A stretch of 64,000 bases of DNA. It comes from an uncultured Atopobium sp. GTDB taxonomy: Bacteria; Actinomycetota; Coriobacteriia; Coriobacteriales; Atopobiaceae. Positions 45,904 through 52,949 of this stretch are shown piece by piece. The stretch is taken from NCBI GenBank assembly GCA_946997485.1, contig CAMPVF010000001.1, positions 62,001 to 126,000 of the forward strand, in the 5' to 3' direction. A model generated the notes under the pieces. The model made no database searches, was not told the origin of the DNA, and saw only the letters and a list, made by a program, of their open reading frames with translations. Made by a program: the position numbers and the translations under genes. Each line of letters starts with the position of its first letter. The stretch's first letter is position 1.

Positions 45904-46073
45904 ACGCGGATAGGCGCTTTGTTGTAAGCGAAGTGCGCTAACGCGAAACTTCGCCACAACAAAGCTCTCCGCTATCCGCGTTTATGCATCGAGCGTGGCC
46001 TTCTCACCGCTCAAACGGGGAGTCTGAAGAGCACAAGGTGCACTGCCTGGCTACTGCCAGGCAGTGCGTTTTT
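45904..46073 (+). ncRNA. Candidate structured small RNA
   Basis: ACGCGGATAG (45904-45913), GCTTTGTTGT (45916-45925) and GCGAAGT (45928-45934) pair exactly with CTATCCGCGT (45972-45981), ACAACAAAGC (45956-45965) and ACTTCGC (45948-45954), a 27-bp broken stem. A smaller GAGCG/CGCTC hairpin (45990-46012) and a strong terminator end the unit. Neighbouring genes are on the other strand, so a plus-strand terminator here has no coding gene to end. I found no convincing promoter, and it does not match 6S, tmRNA, SRP or RNase P by eye. Confidence 0.45.
46040..46073 (+). terminator. Strong Rho-independent terminator, plus strand
   Basis: GCACTGCCTGGC (46040-46051), loop TACT, GCCAGGCAGTGC (46056-46067), then GTTTTT. 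The 12-bp stem is perfect. It reads only in the plus direction, since the other side has no T-run. Confidence 0.8.
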
Positions 46074-46119
46074 GTGGATTTTTGAAACCGGCGCAGGGCT
46101 TACAAAAAAAAGTTGAGCG

Positions 46120-46311
46120 ATATTAGAAAATTACCCCACTTTGACACGCGTTTTGAACCCAAAAATTGCCCTTTGAGGCACATGTGCCAGCTGAGCAAAA
46201 ATGCTACAACGCTCCTACCTGCGTAAACGGAAAACACAGCTTTTTGCGGCGGACTCCAGCGTGGCAGAACGGCGCCGAAGCGCGTGTCAAAGTGGGGTAA
46301 TTTTCTAATAT
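46120..46311. repeat. Perfect 31-bp inverted repeat with 130-bp core
   Basis: The left arm 46120-46150 (begins ATATTAGAAAATTACC) and right arm 46281-46311 (ends GGTAATTTTCTAATAT) are exact reverse complements over 31 bases. No transposase frame lies within, so it may be a MITE-like element or an RNA-level structure. Flanks show no clear target duplication. Confidence 0.85.
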
Positions 46312-46361
46312 GAGTGAAAAAATTTTGTAAACGAGCGACGCACCAGTCACATGCTTCCCAC

Positions 46362-46399
46362 AAAAAGCACTGCCCCACACACAAGGTGCAAGGCAGTGC
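46362..46399 (-). terminator. Rho-independent terminator of the glpF-dha operon
   Basis: On the minus strand GCACTGCC (46399-46392) pairs with GGCAGTGC (46374-46367) round a 17-nt loop that itself pairs in part, followed by T5 (46366-46362). It lies about 70 bp after the glpF stop. Stem sequence and the CACAAGGTGCA motif resemble the opposed terminator at 46040. Confidence 0.75.
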
Positions 46400-46468
46400 A
46401 CATGATGCTTCAGCCAAAGCCGAGGTTACACCGCGTGCAAACACACGCACGTAAACCCTACATGCAGC

Positions 46469-47182
46469 TTACATAAGCGTTAAGAATGCCTGGTACAGCA
46501 ACGCACCAGCAACGCCGCCTACGATAGGGCCAACAATAGGAATCCATGCATAACCCCAGTCGGAGTCGCCTTTGTTTGCGATAGGCAAAATGGCATGCAT
46601 AATACGAGGACCAAGGTCTCGAGCAGGGTTAATAGCATAACCAGTTGTTGCACCAAGAGAAAAACCAACAACGATAACTACCAAACCAACAACAATGGGA
46701 CCAAGACCATTAGCAAGGTTGTTTGGACCTAATGCCATAACGCAAATAACCAACACGGCGGTACCAAGCGCCTCGTCGAGCACGTTCGACCAGGTGTGCC
46801 TAATGGCAGGAGCAGTTGAGAAGCAACCCAAGATGGTGGGGGCATCTTTGGTTTCTTTCCAGTGTGGATAGTAGTGCAGCCACACTAAAATAGCACCGGC
46901 AGCTGCGCCAAGTGTTTGCGCAATAACAAAACCGGGTACTTGCTCAACAGGAAACATACCGGCGGCGGCAAGTGCAATAGTTACCGCAGGATTTAAGTGA
47001 CCAGGACATACAAGACCTGCAATATACACGGCAACAGTTACTGCAACACCCCAGCCGAGGACTATTGCCGTCCAGCCGGTACCTTCCTCTTTTGTTTTGT
47101 GCAAGATATTACCTGCTACAACACCGTCACCAAGCAGCACCATAATCATAGTGCCAAAAAATTCACCAATAAGAGCGTTCAT
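46469..47182 (-). CDS. glpF: Glycerol facilitator, aquaporin family
   Basis: 237 residues with six hydrophobic segments and two half-helices carrying the NPA boxes CPGHLNPAVTIALA and TTGYAINPARDLGPRIM. Asp after the second NPAR marks the glycerol-conducting branch. It lets glycerol or dihydroxyacetone diffuse in. Last gene of dhaK-dhaL-dhaM-glpF on the minus strand, with a terminator 70 bp on. GGAGG precedes the ATG. Confidence 0.95.
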   Translation of the reverse strand: MNALIGEFFGTMIMVLLGDGVVAGNILHKTKEEGTGWTAIVLGWGVAVTVAVYIAGLVCPGHLNPAVTIALAAAGMFPVEQVPGFVIAQTLGAAAGAILVWLHYYPHWKETKDAPTILGCFSTAPAIRHTWSNVLDEALGTAVLVICVMALGPNNLANGLGPIVVGLVVIVVGFSLGATTGYAINPARDLGPRIMHAILPIANKGDSDWGYAWIPIVGPIVGGVAGALLYQAFLTLM

Positions 47183-47233
47183 ACGTGCCTCCTTTTAGTA
47201 ATTACACCTAACCATCAATGTAATATCACGAGA

Positions 47234-47632
47234 TTATTTAGTAATTTTGAGGGGTTCTAGCTCGCCTAATACTTCATCGAGCGGCGCATTCGCCTGAAGC
47301 AACACGGCTGCGGCAAACGTACCTTCAACAATAGGTACCGGCTGCATAAGCACCTTTTTTGTACACGTTTCGCATGCAAGCTCCAAGTTAAGCTTTGCAC
47401 TTCCCAAGTCGTAAAATGCAAGCAGCGTATCGGCAGTGTTTTCTTCGATAGCACCTAGCACCACGTCAAACGTACTTCCAATGTCGCCATCAGCCGTGCC
47501 GCCGCAATAGGTAATGCTTACATCGTGAGCAACCTGGTCTACCAGCTTTTTTACGCCGCATGCAATCTCGGGTACGTGCGAAACAATAACAATGCCCACA
47601 CTGCCAGTGTTTTGCGTATCTGTTGCGCTCAT
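47234..47632 (-). CDS. dhaM: PTS-dependent dihydroxyacetone kinase, phosphoryl donor subunit
   Basis: 132 residues, the EIIA(man)-like domain only: VGIVIVSHVPEIACGVKKLVDQV with active His in VSH, YCGGTADGDIGSTFDVVLGAI and LAFYDLGSAKLNLEL. It lacks the HPr and EI domains fused in the E. coli protein, so it must be phosphorylated by separate HPr and EI. It passes phosphate to ADP bound in DhaL. ATG at 47632 lies one base after the dhaL stop, with AAGGAG inside the dhaL end; the open frame further upstream is dhaL's shadow. Confidence 0.93.
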   Translation of the reverse strand: MSATDTQNTGSVGIVIVSHVPEIACGVKKLVDQVAHDVSITYCGGTADGDIGSTFDVVLGAIEENTADTLLAFYDLGSAKLNLELACETCTKKVLMQPVPIVEGTFAAAVLLQANAPLDEVLGELEPLKITK

Positions 47633-47633
47633 A

Positions 47634-48203
47634 CTACACTCCTTGCTCGAGAAGGGCGCAAAAGAGCATGCCAGATGACGCCGCACCAGGATCGATATGA
47701 CCACACGAGCGCTCGCCAGTGTACGAAGCGCGACCCTTTGTTGCACGCATAGGTGCAGTAGCGTCTACCAGCGCTTTAATGCTATCGCAGGTAAGCTCGC
47801 CGTTACGCAGCTGCTCAATCGCCGGACTCCAAAAATCAACCATAGTTTTTTCGCCCAGCTCAGCATGACCACGCTTTTGAATTTGCTCAAGCCCGCAATG
47901 TAACATGTCGGGCAGGCTATCGTTTGCATGCATGCTCATGCCCAAAAATGCCGAACCGTACAGAGGACCCGAAGCGCCACCAACGTGGCTAAGCAGTTGC
48001 ATTGCACACAGTTTAAGAGCTTCAGCTGCAGTTTTAGGCGGCTTTTCCTCGAGCGCTTTGCGTACAAACTCCATGCCGCGTGCCATGTTTGCGCCGTGGT
48101 CGCCGTCGCCAATAGGCGTGTCAAGGTCGGTAAGATAGGTTTTGTTTTCTTGAATTTTTTTATCAAAGGCTAAAAGCCACTGTACAGCTACTTGTGTTTC
48201 CAT
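47634..48203 (-). CDS. dhaL: Dihydroxyacetone kinase ADP-binding subunit
   Basis: 189 residues. TYLTDLDTPIGDGDHGANMARGMEFV carries the Asp residues that hold two Mg ions and ADP (DxxIGDGDHG). The all-helical DhaL barrel continues to RASYTGERSCGHIDPGAASSGMLFCAL. DhaL carries a permanently bound ADP that is rephosphorylated by DhaM and phosphorylates DHA held on DhaK. Packed between dhaK (7 bp) and dhaM (1 bp). Confidence 0.96.
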   Translation of the reverse strand: METQVAVQWLLAFDKKIQENKTYLTDLDTPIGDGDHGANMARGMEFVRKALEEKPPKTAAEALKLCAMQLLSHVGGASGPLYGSAFLGMSMHANDSLPDMLHCGLEQIQKRGHAELGEKTMVDFWSPAIEQLRNGELTCDSIKALVDATAPMRATKGRASYTGERSCGHIDPGAASSGMLFCALLEQGV

Positions 48204-48210
48204 GTCATCA

Positions 48211-49197
48211 CTACCAAGCTGGAGTATTAACAGGAGCGTTAAGTGCCTTAACGTCGCTATCGGTTACCTGCATTAAAGTAAGCGACAAACCTGCCATGTC
48301 AATAGACGTCATGTAGTTGCCAAGCTTCTTAAATGCAACTTCAATGCCCTTTTCAGCCAAAAGCTCCTCAACGTCGTGAGCAAAAATGTATTGCTCCATA
48401 AGCGGCGTTGCGCCCATGCCATTAACAAGGAGGGCAACTTTTTTGTTGGCGTCCCAATCAAAGCTTTCATACAATTTTCCGAATAGCTCTTTTGCAAATG
48501 TTTTTGAAGGAGCCATCTTGTCGCGCTTGTAACCAGGTTCACCGTGAATACCAATACCAAACTCAATTTCGTCCTCAGCAAGAACAAAACCAGGCTTACC
48601 AGCTTCAGGCACGGTTGCGCCCGAAAGGGCCAAACCAATTGTGTGAATACGTGGAACGATGTCGTCGGCAAGGGCTTTGATTTCTTCAAGCGTGCAGCCA
48701 CGACGTGCCGCGTCGCCCAAAATTTTATGCACAAAAATGGTTCCTGCAACACCACGGCGACCCTGTGTGTACAAACTGTCTTCAACAGCAATGTCGTCGT
48801 CCACAACAACGCTTGCTACCTTGATGTCTTCGGTTTCGGCAAGCTCTTGTGCCATCTCAAAGTTCATGATATCGCCGGAGTAGTTTTTGATAACCATAAA
48901 CACGCCGGCACCCTCATCTGCCTGGCGAATTGCTTCCAAAATTTGGTCGGGCGTAGGAGACGTAAACACGGCACCGCACACAGCGCCAGAAAGCATACCC
49001 TCGCCTACAAATCCTGCGTGTGCAGGCTCATGACCAGAGCCACCACCCGAAATAATACCAACGTGACCTTGCTTTTCAGCGCGGCGCATAATAACGTCGA
49101 ACCCTTCTGCACGGCGCAATACATCGCTGTGAATAAAGGTGAGGCCTTGCAACATCTCATCTACAACAGTAGTGGGATCGTTGATAATCTTTTTCAT
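48211..49197 (-). CDS. dhaK: Dihydroxyacetone kinase substrate-binding subunit
   Basis: 328 residues. GIISGGGSGHEPAHAGFVGEGML, VIKNYSGDIMNFEMA (with the catalytic Asp) and EFGIGIHGEPGYKRDKM (with the His that binds DHA as a hemiaminal) are all present. First gene of the operon. The ATG at 49197 is chosen, with AAAGG 9 bases upstream; a TTG three codons earlier is also in frame. Transcription should depend on DhaS, whose operator is at 49389-49412. Confidence 0.96.
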   Translation of the reverse strand: MKKIINDPTTVVDEMLQGLTFIHSDVLRRAEGFDVIMRRAEKQGHVGIISGGGSGHEPAHAGFVGEGMLSGAVCGAVFTSPTPDQILEAIRQADEGAGVFMVIKNYSGDIMNFEMAQELAETEDIKVASVVVDDDIAVEDSLYTQGRRGVAGTIFVHKILGDAARRGCTLEEIKALADDIVPRIHTIGLALSGATVPEAGKPGFVLAEDEIEFGIGIHGEPGYKRDKMAPSKTFAKELFGKLYESFDWDANKKVALLVNGMGATPLMEQYIFAHDVEELLAEKGIEVAFKKLGNYMTSIDMAGLSLTLMQVTDSDVKALNAPVNTPAW

Positions 49198-49388
49198 GGC
49201 TACCAACCTTTCTGTAAAAGTTTAATGCAAGATGCGCAGGTAAACATGGGTGCTGCAGGTACTTGTGCTGTGCTTGACCGCACGCGCAGCGAGCACCATG
49301 CTCATGCAACTTTGCTGCACGCACCGCCGTCTTTGCGTTTTGCATTCTCGTTACTGCTATTGTATGCAAGGAAATTTTTAGATTGTAG

Positions 49389-49412
49389 TGGACAACTTAT
49401 ACTCCTTGTCCA
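49389..49412. promoter_or_regulatory. DhaS-type operator, TGGACAA-N10-TTGTCCA
   Basis: A perfect inverted repeat with 22 bp from GGACAA to TTGTCC, the same size and ends as the GGACA...TGTCC site known for DhaS of Lactococcus. A second TTGTCC follows at 49414. A TACAAT (49364-49359, minus strand) without a good -35 lies just downstream towards dhaK, as expected for an activated promoter. It lies in the 282-bp gap between dhaK and dhaS and may serve both. Confidence 0.75.
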
Positions 49413-49479
49413 TTGTCCTTATCTGTATTTTCCGTAATAATTTATTTACTGTTGATACACGTGGGAGGTGATAGAGTGC

Positions 49480-50040
49480 ATGTCTGGTTCGATCATCACC
49501 AAAAAGAAAATTGCAAATGCGTTTAAAACAGAAATTGAGTGTCGCACGTTCGACTCAATCTCGGTGAGTCAGATAATGAAACGTGCACATGTACGCAGGC
49601 AAACCTTCTACGATTGCTTTATCGACAAATACGACCTGGTAGATTGGATATTTCAAAACGATCTTCACGAGCAAATTTCCGACCGGCTCGACTTTTTGAG
49701 CGGTCTCGATTTGCTGCAAGAGGTATTTTACTTTTTTGAAAAACATATGCATTATTATGCACAATTATTTAAGATTGTTGATCAAAATGACTTTTCAACC
49801 TACTTTTTGGACTACTGCGAGCAACTCATACGCAAAATTTTTGACGAAGAGCTGCATGGCGCGGGTATAAGCATTGCACCTGAGGTGCTAGCGCCGTACA
49901 TAAGCTATCACAGCATCGCGCTTTCTAACGTGATTCGATACCATGTTATGCATGAAAATTTTAACCGTGAGATACTGTTTATGATGTGTAAGAATACAAT
50001 AAACATTACCTTGCAAATTATTTCGCACGATACGCTATAG
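49480..50040 (+). CDS. dhaS: TetR-family activator of the dha operon
   Basis: 186 residues. The N-terminal TetR helix-turn-helix is ITKKKIANAFKTEIECRTFDSISVSQIMKRAHVRRQTFYDCFIDKYDLVDWIF. The rest is the ligand domain of the DhaS branch (FKIVDQNDFSTYFLDYC). DhaS needs the co-activator DhaQ bound to DHA to switch on dhaKLM. GGGAGGTG at 49463-49470 serves the ATG at 49480; a GTG at 49468 lies within that site. Divergent from dhaK, 78 bp before dhaQ. Confidence 0.9.
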   Translation: MSGSIITKKKIANAFKTEIECRTFDSISVSQIMKRAHVRRQTFYDCFIDKYDLVDWIFQNDLHEQISDRLDFLSGLDLLQEVFYFFEKHMHYYAQLFKIVDQNDFSTYFLDYCEQLIRKIFDEELHGAGISIAPEVLAPYISYHSIALSNVIRYHVMHENFNREILFMMCKNTINITLQIISHDTL

Positions 50041-50118
50041 CGCTCGAGCGCAAAGTTCAAGCAGGCTCATGAGCAGGCTTATAGCCAGGATACAGAAGGG
50101 TACGGAACAGGAAGCATT

Positions 50119-51108
50119 ATGATACAGATTATCAATCAGCCAGAAAACGTAGTTGAAGATACGCTTAGCGTTTTGCCTGCTATTTACCCCAAACTTAAGT
50201 ACAAAAAGGAAACGGGCATTGTATATCGTACAAATTTGACGAAAGACTGCGTACCGCTGCTTTCGGGTGGTGGTTCGGGCCATGAGCCTGCGCACTTTGG
50301 ATATGTTGGTCAGGGAATGCTTAGTTGCGCAGTTGAGGGCCCTATTTTTGTGCCGCCTTCGGCCGAATACGTGCTTGAGGGCATTAAAACGGTGTACAAC
50401 GATAAAACGGGTTTGCTCGTTATCATTAAAAATTTTGAAGCGGACGTTACAAACTTTGGTAGCGCCATACGCCAGGCTCGTGAGCTGGGCATGAACGTTG
50501 AGTATGTTATTTCGCACGACGACATTTCAATTGAATCGAGTTCGTTTACGCGCCGGCAACGCGGCGTGGCAGGCACCGTGCTTATGCATAAAATTTTGGG
50601 TGCTGCCGCGCAGGCAAAAGTTGAACTCGACAACCTGGTGTACATGGGCAATCAAATTTCAGAATGCATTGCCACGCTGGGTGTGGCAAGCAGAGCAGCC
50701 ACGCTACCAGGCAAAACGGAGCCAATGTTTGAGCTTGCCGACCACGATATCTCTTATGGCATTGGTATTCATGGCGAAGAGGGCTATCGCACCATTGGAT
50801 TTGAATCGTCTGAAAAACTAGCCGTTGAGCTGGTAAACAAGCTCAATTTAAAGTTCCACTGGCATACGCACGACCCGTATATTGTGCTGGTAAACAATTT
50901 GGGTGGCTGCACACGCGAAGAGGAGCTTATTTTTACGCACGACATACTGCAGCTGCTTGAGCTTGAAGGGCTCAACATTATCGACGTAAAAACGGGAACA
51001 TACATGACCAGCTTAAATATGGCGGGGCTTTCGGTTACCCTCTTTAAGCTGCAAGATCCCTCATGGCTTGCCTATTACCAGGCACCCACCGATGCGTTTG
51101 CGTGGTAA
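50119..51108 (+). CDS. dhaQ: DhaK paralogue DhaQ, DHA-sensing co-activator
   Basis: 329 residues, clearly homologous to the DhaK at 48211 (LLSGGGSGHEPAHFGYVGQGML; VIIKNFEADVTNFGSA; YGIGIHGEEGYRTIG). It keeps the DHA-binding His in GIHGEEG but changes residues beside it (E for P) and in the NYSGD loop (NFEAD). Position after dhaS, and divergence from dhaKLM, identify it as DhaQ rather than a second kinase; that it lacks kinase function is inferred. Its gene ends 94 bp from the convergent cutC. Confidence 0.85.
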   Translation: MIQIINQPENVVEDTLSVLPAIYPKLKYKKETGIVYRTNLTKDCVPLLSGGGSGHEPAHFGYVGQGMLSCAVEGPIFVPPSAEYVLEGIKTVYNDKTGLLVIIKNFEADVTNFGSAIRQARELGMNVEYVISHDDISIESSSFTRRQRGVAGTVLMHKILGAAAQAKVELDNLVYMGNQISECIATLGVASRAATLPGKTEPMFELADHDISYGIGIHGEEGYRTIGFESSEKLAVELVNKLNLKFHWHTHDPYIVLVNNLGGCTREEELIFTHDILQLLELEGLNIIDVKTGTYMTSLNMAGLSVTLFKLQDPSWLAYYQAPTDAFAW

Positions 51109-51180
51109 GCTTGCGCCCACGTGATAAAGCTGGGTTGGCGCAGGTAAGGCTGCATGTGCACCACCCGCAATAAGCACCTG

Positions 51181-51216
51181 TTTTATATACGAGCAATGGC
51201 TTTTATATACGAGCAA
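51181..51216. repeat. Direct repeat copying the 3' end of cutC
   Basis: TTTTATATACGAGCAA occurs at 51181-51196 and again at 51201-51216. The second copy contains the last codons and stop of cutC (VARI-stop), so the end of the gene has been duplicated in tandem with a 20-bp period. Confidence 0.75.
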
Positions 51217-51952
51217 CTGCCTGTTTGAGCGCTTGAACTTTTTCAAGTGAAACAGTATCGTACATACCCGTGTGCGCACCATCTGCATAATTGTATGTAA
51301 CGGTTTTTCCAACAGTTGTTGGATCGACTTTCCAATCGCGACATGAACTATGGATTTGTGTAGCTCCCGTTGCAGTAATTATTTCAGCTGCGTTATCAGC
51401 GTGTATGCCTCCTCCAGCAAGAATTTCAATGGAATTATCTGCGCTGAATACAAGCTCTTTAAGCATGTCCTTGCCTTCAAGAGCCGTCTTTTTGCCGCCA
51501 CTGGTAAGCACGCGGTCAATGCCCAAATTTATAAGCTGCTCAAGCGCACGCGCATCGGCGCTTGTGCAATCAAACGCACGGTGCATAATTGCTTCTTTGT
51601 GATACGCATGAACAAGCTCTACTAATTTTGCTGTATATTCTGCGTTAATAGAAAAATCTGGGTTGAGAAAACCAAACACAATACCATCTGCACCATGGTG
51701 GAGAAGATCGCGCGTTTCTTCATACATGCACTCAAATTCAACGTGACTGTAGCAAAAACCTGCACCGCGCGGACGAATCATTGCACACACAGGAAAATCA
51801 GTATCACGTTTAACGAGCGTAACGCATGCTGTTGATGGAGTAACACCTCCCATGTACAGCGCTGCTGTAAGCTCAATTCGGTCGGCATTACCCTTATACG
51901 CAACAAGTGCGTCTTCATAGCTTCCGCAGCATATCTCTACTGTACAGTGCAT
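51203..51952 (-). CDS. cutC: CutC family protein
   Basis: 249 residues forming a TIM barrel. TVEICCGSYEDALVAYKGNADRIELTAALYMGGVTPS, VCAMIRPRGAGFCYS and EAIMHRAFDCTSADARALEQLINLGIDRVLTSGGK are diagnostic. First linked to copper tolerance in E. coli, though the enzymatic role is unclear. It faces dhaQ and follows the Panacea gene by 129 bp on the same strand. More AT-rich than dha genes. Confidence 0.92.
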   Translation of the reverse strand: MHCTVEICCGSYEDALVAYKGNADRIELTAALYMGGVTPSTACVTLVKRDTDFPVCAMIRPRGAGFCYSHVEFECMYEETRDLLHHGADGIVFGFLNPDFSINAEYTAKLVELVHAYHKEAIMHRAFDCTSADARALEQLINLGIDRVLTSGGKKTALEGKDMLKELVFSADNSIEILAGGGIHADNAAEIITATGATQIHSSCRDWKVDPTTVGKTVTYNYADGAHTGMYDTVSLEKVQALKQAVARI

Positions 51953-52081
51953 ACCTAACTCCTTTATTGAAGTGCCATTTTACCTAATAAATAGAATACA
52001 GCTTATAGTCAAATCGACTGTTTTGTCAGCTTGTCACGCAGTATACCTGCATACATTTTTATATTCAATTTATCTATGCAC

Positions 52082-52585
52082 TTAAGCATTTTCAAGCATC
52101 CGTAGCAAACCCATGCGCTTTTTAATAAGCTTGTCCATCGCGTATCCACTAGTGTGTTCTTTTATCGGAAGCTCCACGCCATCTGTTGAGGCAAGGATGT
52201 CATCATCGCTTATAAGAACATGGCGCGAACTGTTATACACAGCTTTCCATGCACCGCCATTCCTGTGACAGAAATTCATCATGTCAGACGCTGTCATGTA
52301 TCCGTACATATCCCATATAGATTGAGCTGCCTTACGTGCATCATTATTAGACGGTAAATCAGTTGTTGTAATACCCATATTCTTATGTCTCTTAAGTACT
52401 TGATATATTGACGGAATAACAGCTCCATATTCCCATGCTTCAATCTTGTCATCAAAAAGCTTACAGCTGTTTCGTAAAGCATGAGCATATGCAAAATAAA
52501 CAAGACTATTTATCTTCATATTGGTAAGATAGCTGCTATTCCCATACAGTTGTATAAAAGCGCTAGCCAATTCAACCGCCTTCAT
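52082..52585 (-). CDS. Panacea-domain (DUF4065, SocA/GepA-like) antitoxin
   Basis: 167 residues. LTNMKINSLVYFAYAHALRNSCKLFDDKIEAWEYGAVIPSIYQVLK is the Panacea core (K-N/Q-LVYFA...F-DD-I-EAWEYG-V-P-Y). Proteins with this domain neutralise many unrelated toxins, among them small membrane peptides, and usually sit next to the toxin. GGAGG 5 bases before the ATG fixes the start. Just upstream on the same strand a 38-codon frame encodes a single-TM peptide, a candidate partner. The area is AT-rich and lies at the 3' side of tRNA-Lys, a common landing place for acquired DNA. Confidence 0.88.
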   Translation of the reverse strand: MKAVELASAFIQLYGNSSYLTNMKINSLVYFAYAHALRNSCKLFDDKIEAWEYGAVIPSIYQVLKRHKNMGITTTDLPSNNDARKAAQSIWDMYGYMTASDMMNFCHRNGGAWKAVYNSSRHVLISDDDILASTDGVELPIKEHTSGYAMDKLIKKRMGLLRMLENA

Positions 52586-52643
52586 AGCATCCTCCTATAA
52601 TCTTGATATTGTTAGAGCAAATAATAAATGAGTTAGAACTACT

Positions 52644-52760
52644 TCACAAGCAACTTACAAAAGTTATAGAAGCTATGTAGATGGTAAACATCAGCACGCC
52701 CAACAACACCACAACCATAATTTTTGTAGACGTCATAAACGTCAAATATTCATTACTCAT
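52644..52760 (-). CDS. 38-residue single-TM peptide, candidate toxin of a Panacea pair
   Basis: On the minus strand an ATG at 52760 opens a 38-codon frame ending TGA at 52644. The peptide starts MSNEYLTFMTSTK, followed by about 20 hydrophobic residues (IMVVVLLGVLMFTIYIASIT) and ends FVSCL. This is the shape of pore-forming or membrane-depolarising toxins. It ends 58 bp before the Panacea gene. Against it: no ribosome binding site is visible, and a T6 run after tRNA-Lys (about 52779-52774) lies just before the start, so its promoter would have to overlap the tRNA. Could be a relic. Confidence 0.45.
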   Translation of the reverse strand: MSNEYLTFMTSTKIMVVVLLGVLMFTIYIASITFVSCL

Positions 52761-52781
52761 AATTGATTACAAGAAAAAAGG

Positions 52782-52857
52782 TGGTGGGTCGTAAGGGGGT
52801 CGAACCCTTGACCTTGGGATTAAGAGTCCCCTGCTCTACCATCTGAGCTAACGACCC
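52782..52857 (-). tRNA. tRNA-Lys (anticodon CTT)
   Basis: The minus strand folds as a full cloverleaf: acceptor GGGTCGT / ACGACCC, D-arm TAGCTCAGATGGTAGAGC, anticodon loop ACTCTTAAT with CTT, T-arm AAGGGTTCGACCCCCTT. CCA is encoded (52784-52782). A T6 run follows. Confidence 0.97.
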
Positions 52858-52872
52858 ACGCAAGAAACACAA

Positions 52873-52949
52873 TGGGGTGGGTAGAGGGGCTCGAACCCTC
52901 GACCTCCGGAGCCACGGTCCGGCGCTCTGCCAACTGAGCTACACCCACC
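52873..52949 (-). tRNA. tRNA-His (anticodon GTG)
   Basis: Cloverleaf with acceptor GTGGGTG / TACCCAC, anticodon loop ACCGTGGCT with GTG, and T-arm GAGGGTTCGAGCCCCTC. The discriminator is C, and an extra G lies before position 1, the His-specific G-1:C73 pair. CCA is encoded (52875-52873). It lies 15 bp upstream of tRNA-Lys, likely on one transcript. Confidence 0.97.

Larger units (their letters stand above)
45743..46468. other. 726-bp gene-free, structure-rich interval
   Basis: Between two minus-strand operons. It holds, in order, a long plus-oriented hairpin (45904-45981), a plus-strand terminator (46040-46073), a perfect 31-bp inverted repeat (46120-46311) and a minus-strand terminator (46362-46399). 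A 116-codon minus-strand frame (46100-46450) lacks a binding site, crosses the terminator and inverted repeat, and is not believed. Confidence 0.7.

Noticed and set aside
45904..45981. 6S RNA, tmRNA, SRP or RNase P RNA
   Set aside because: None of their conserved motifs (tag frame, GGAA apical loop, GAGGAAAGTC) is present.
46100..46450. 116-codon minus-strand frame in the structured interval
   Set aside because: No ribosome site, unlikely composition, and it runs across the inverted repeat and the glpF terminator.
48544..49437. 297-codon plus-strand frame opposite dhaK
   Set aside because: Antisense shadow of dhaK; no motifs and no binding site.
50119..51108. Second functional dihydroxyacetone kinase
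   Set aside because: Its place after dhaS and apart from dhaL/dhaM, and changes by the active site, fit DhaQ better.
52785..52790. Prophage or island attachment site at tRNA-Lys
   Set aside because: The tRNA 3' end would suit an integrase, but I found no second copy of it downstream to about 51950 and no integrase gene.
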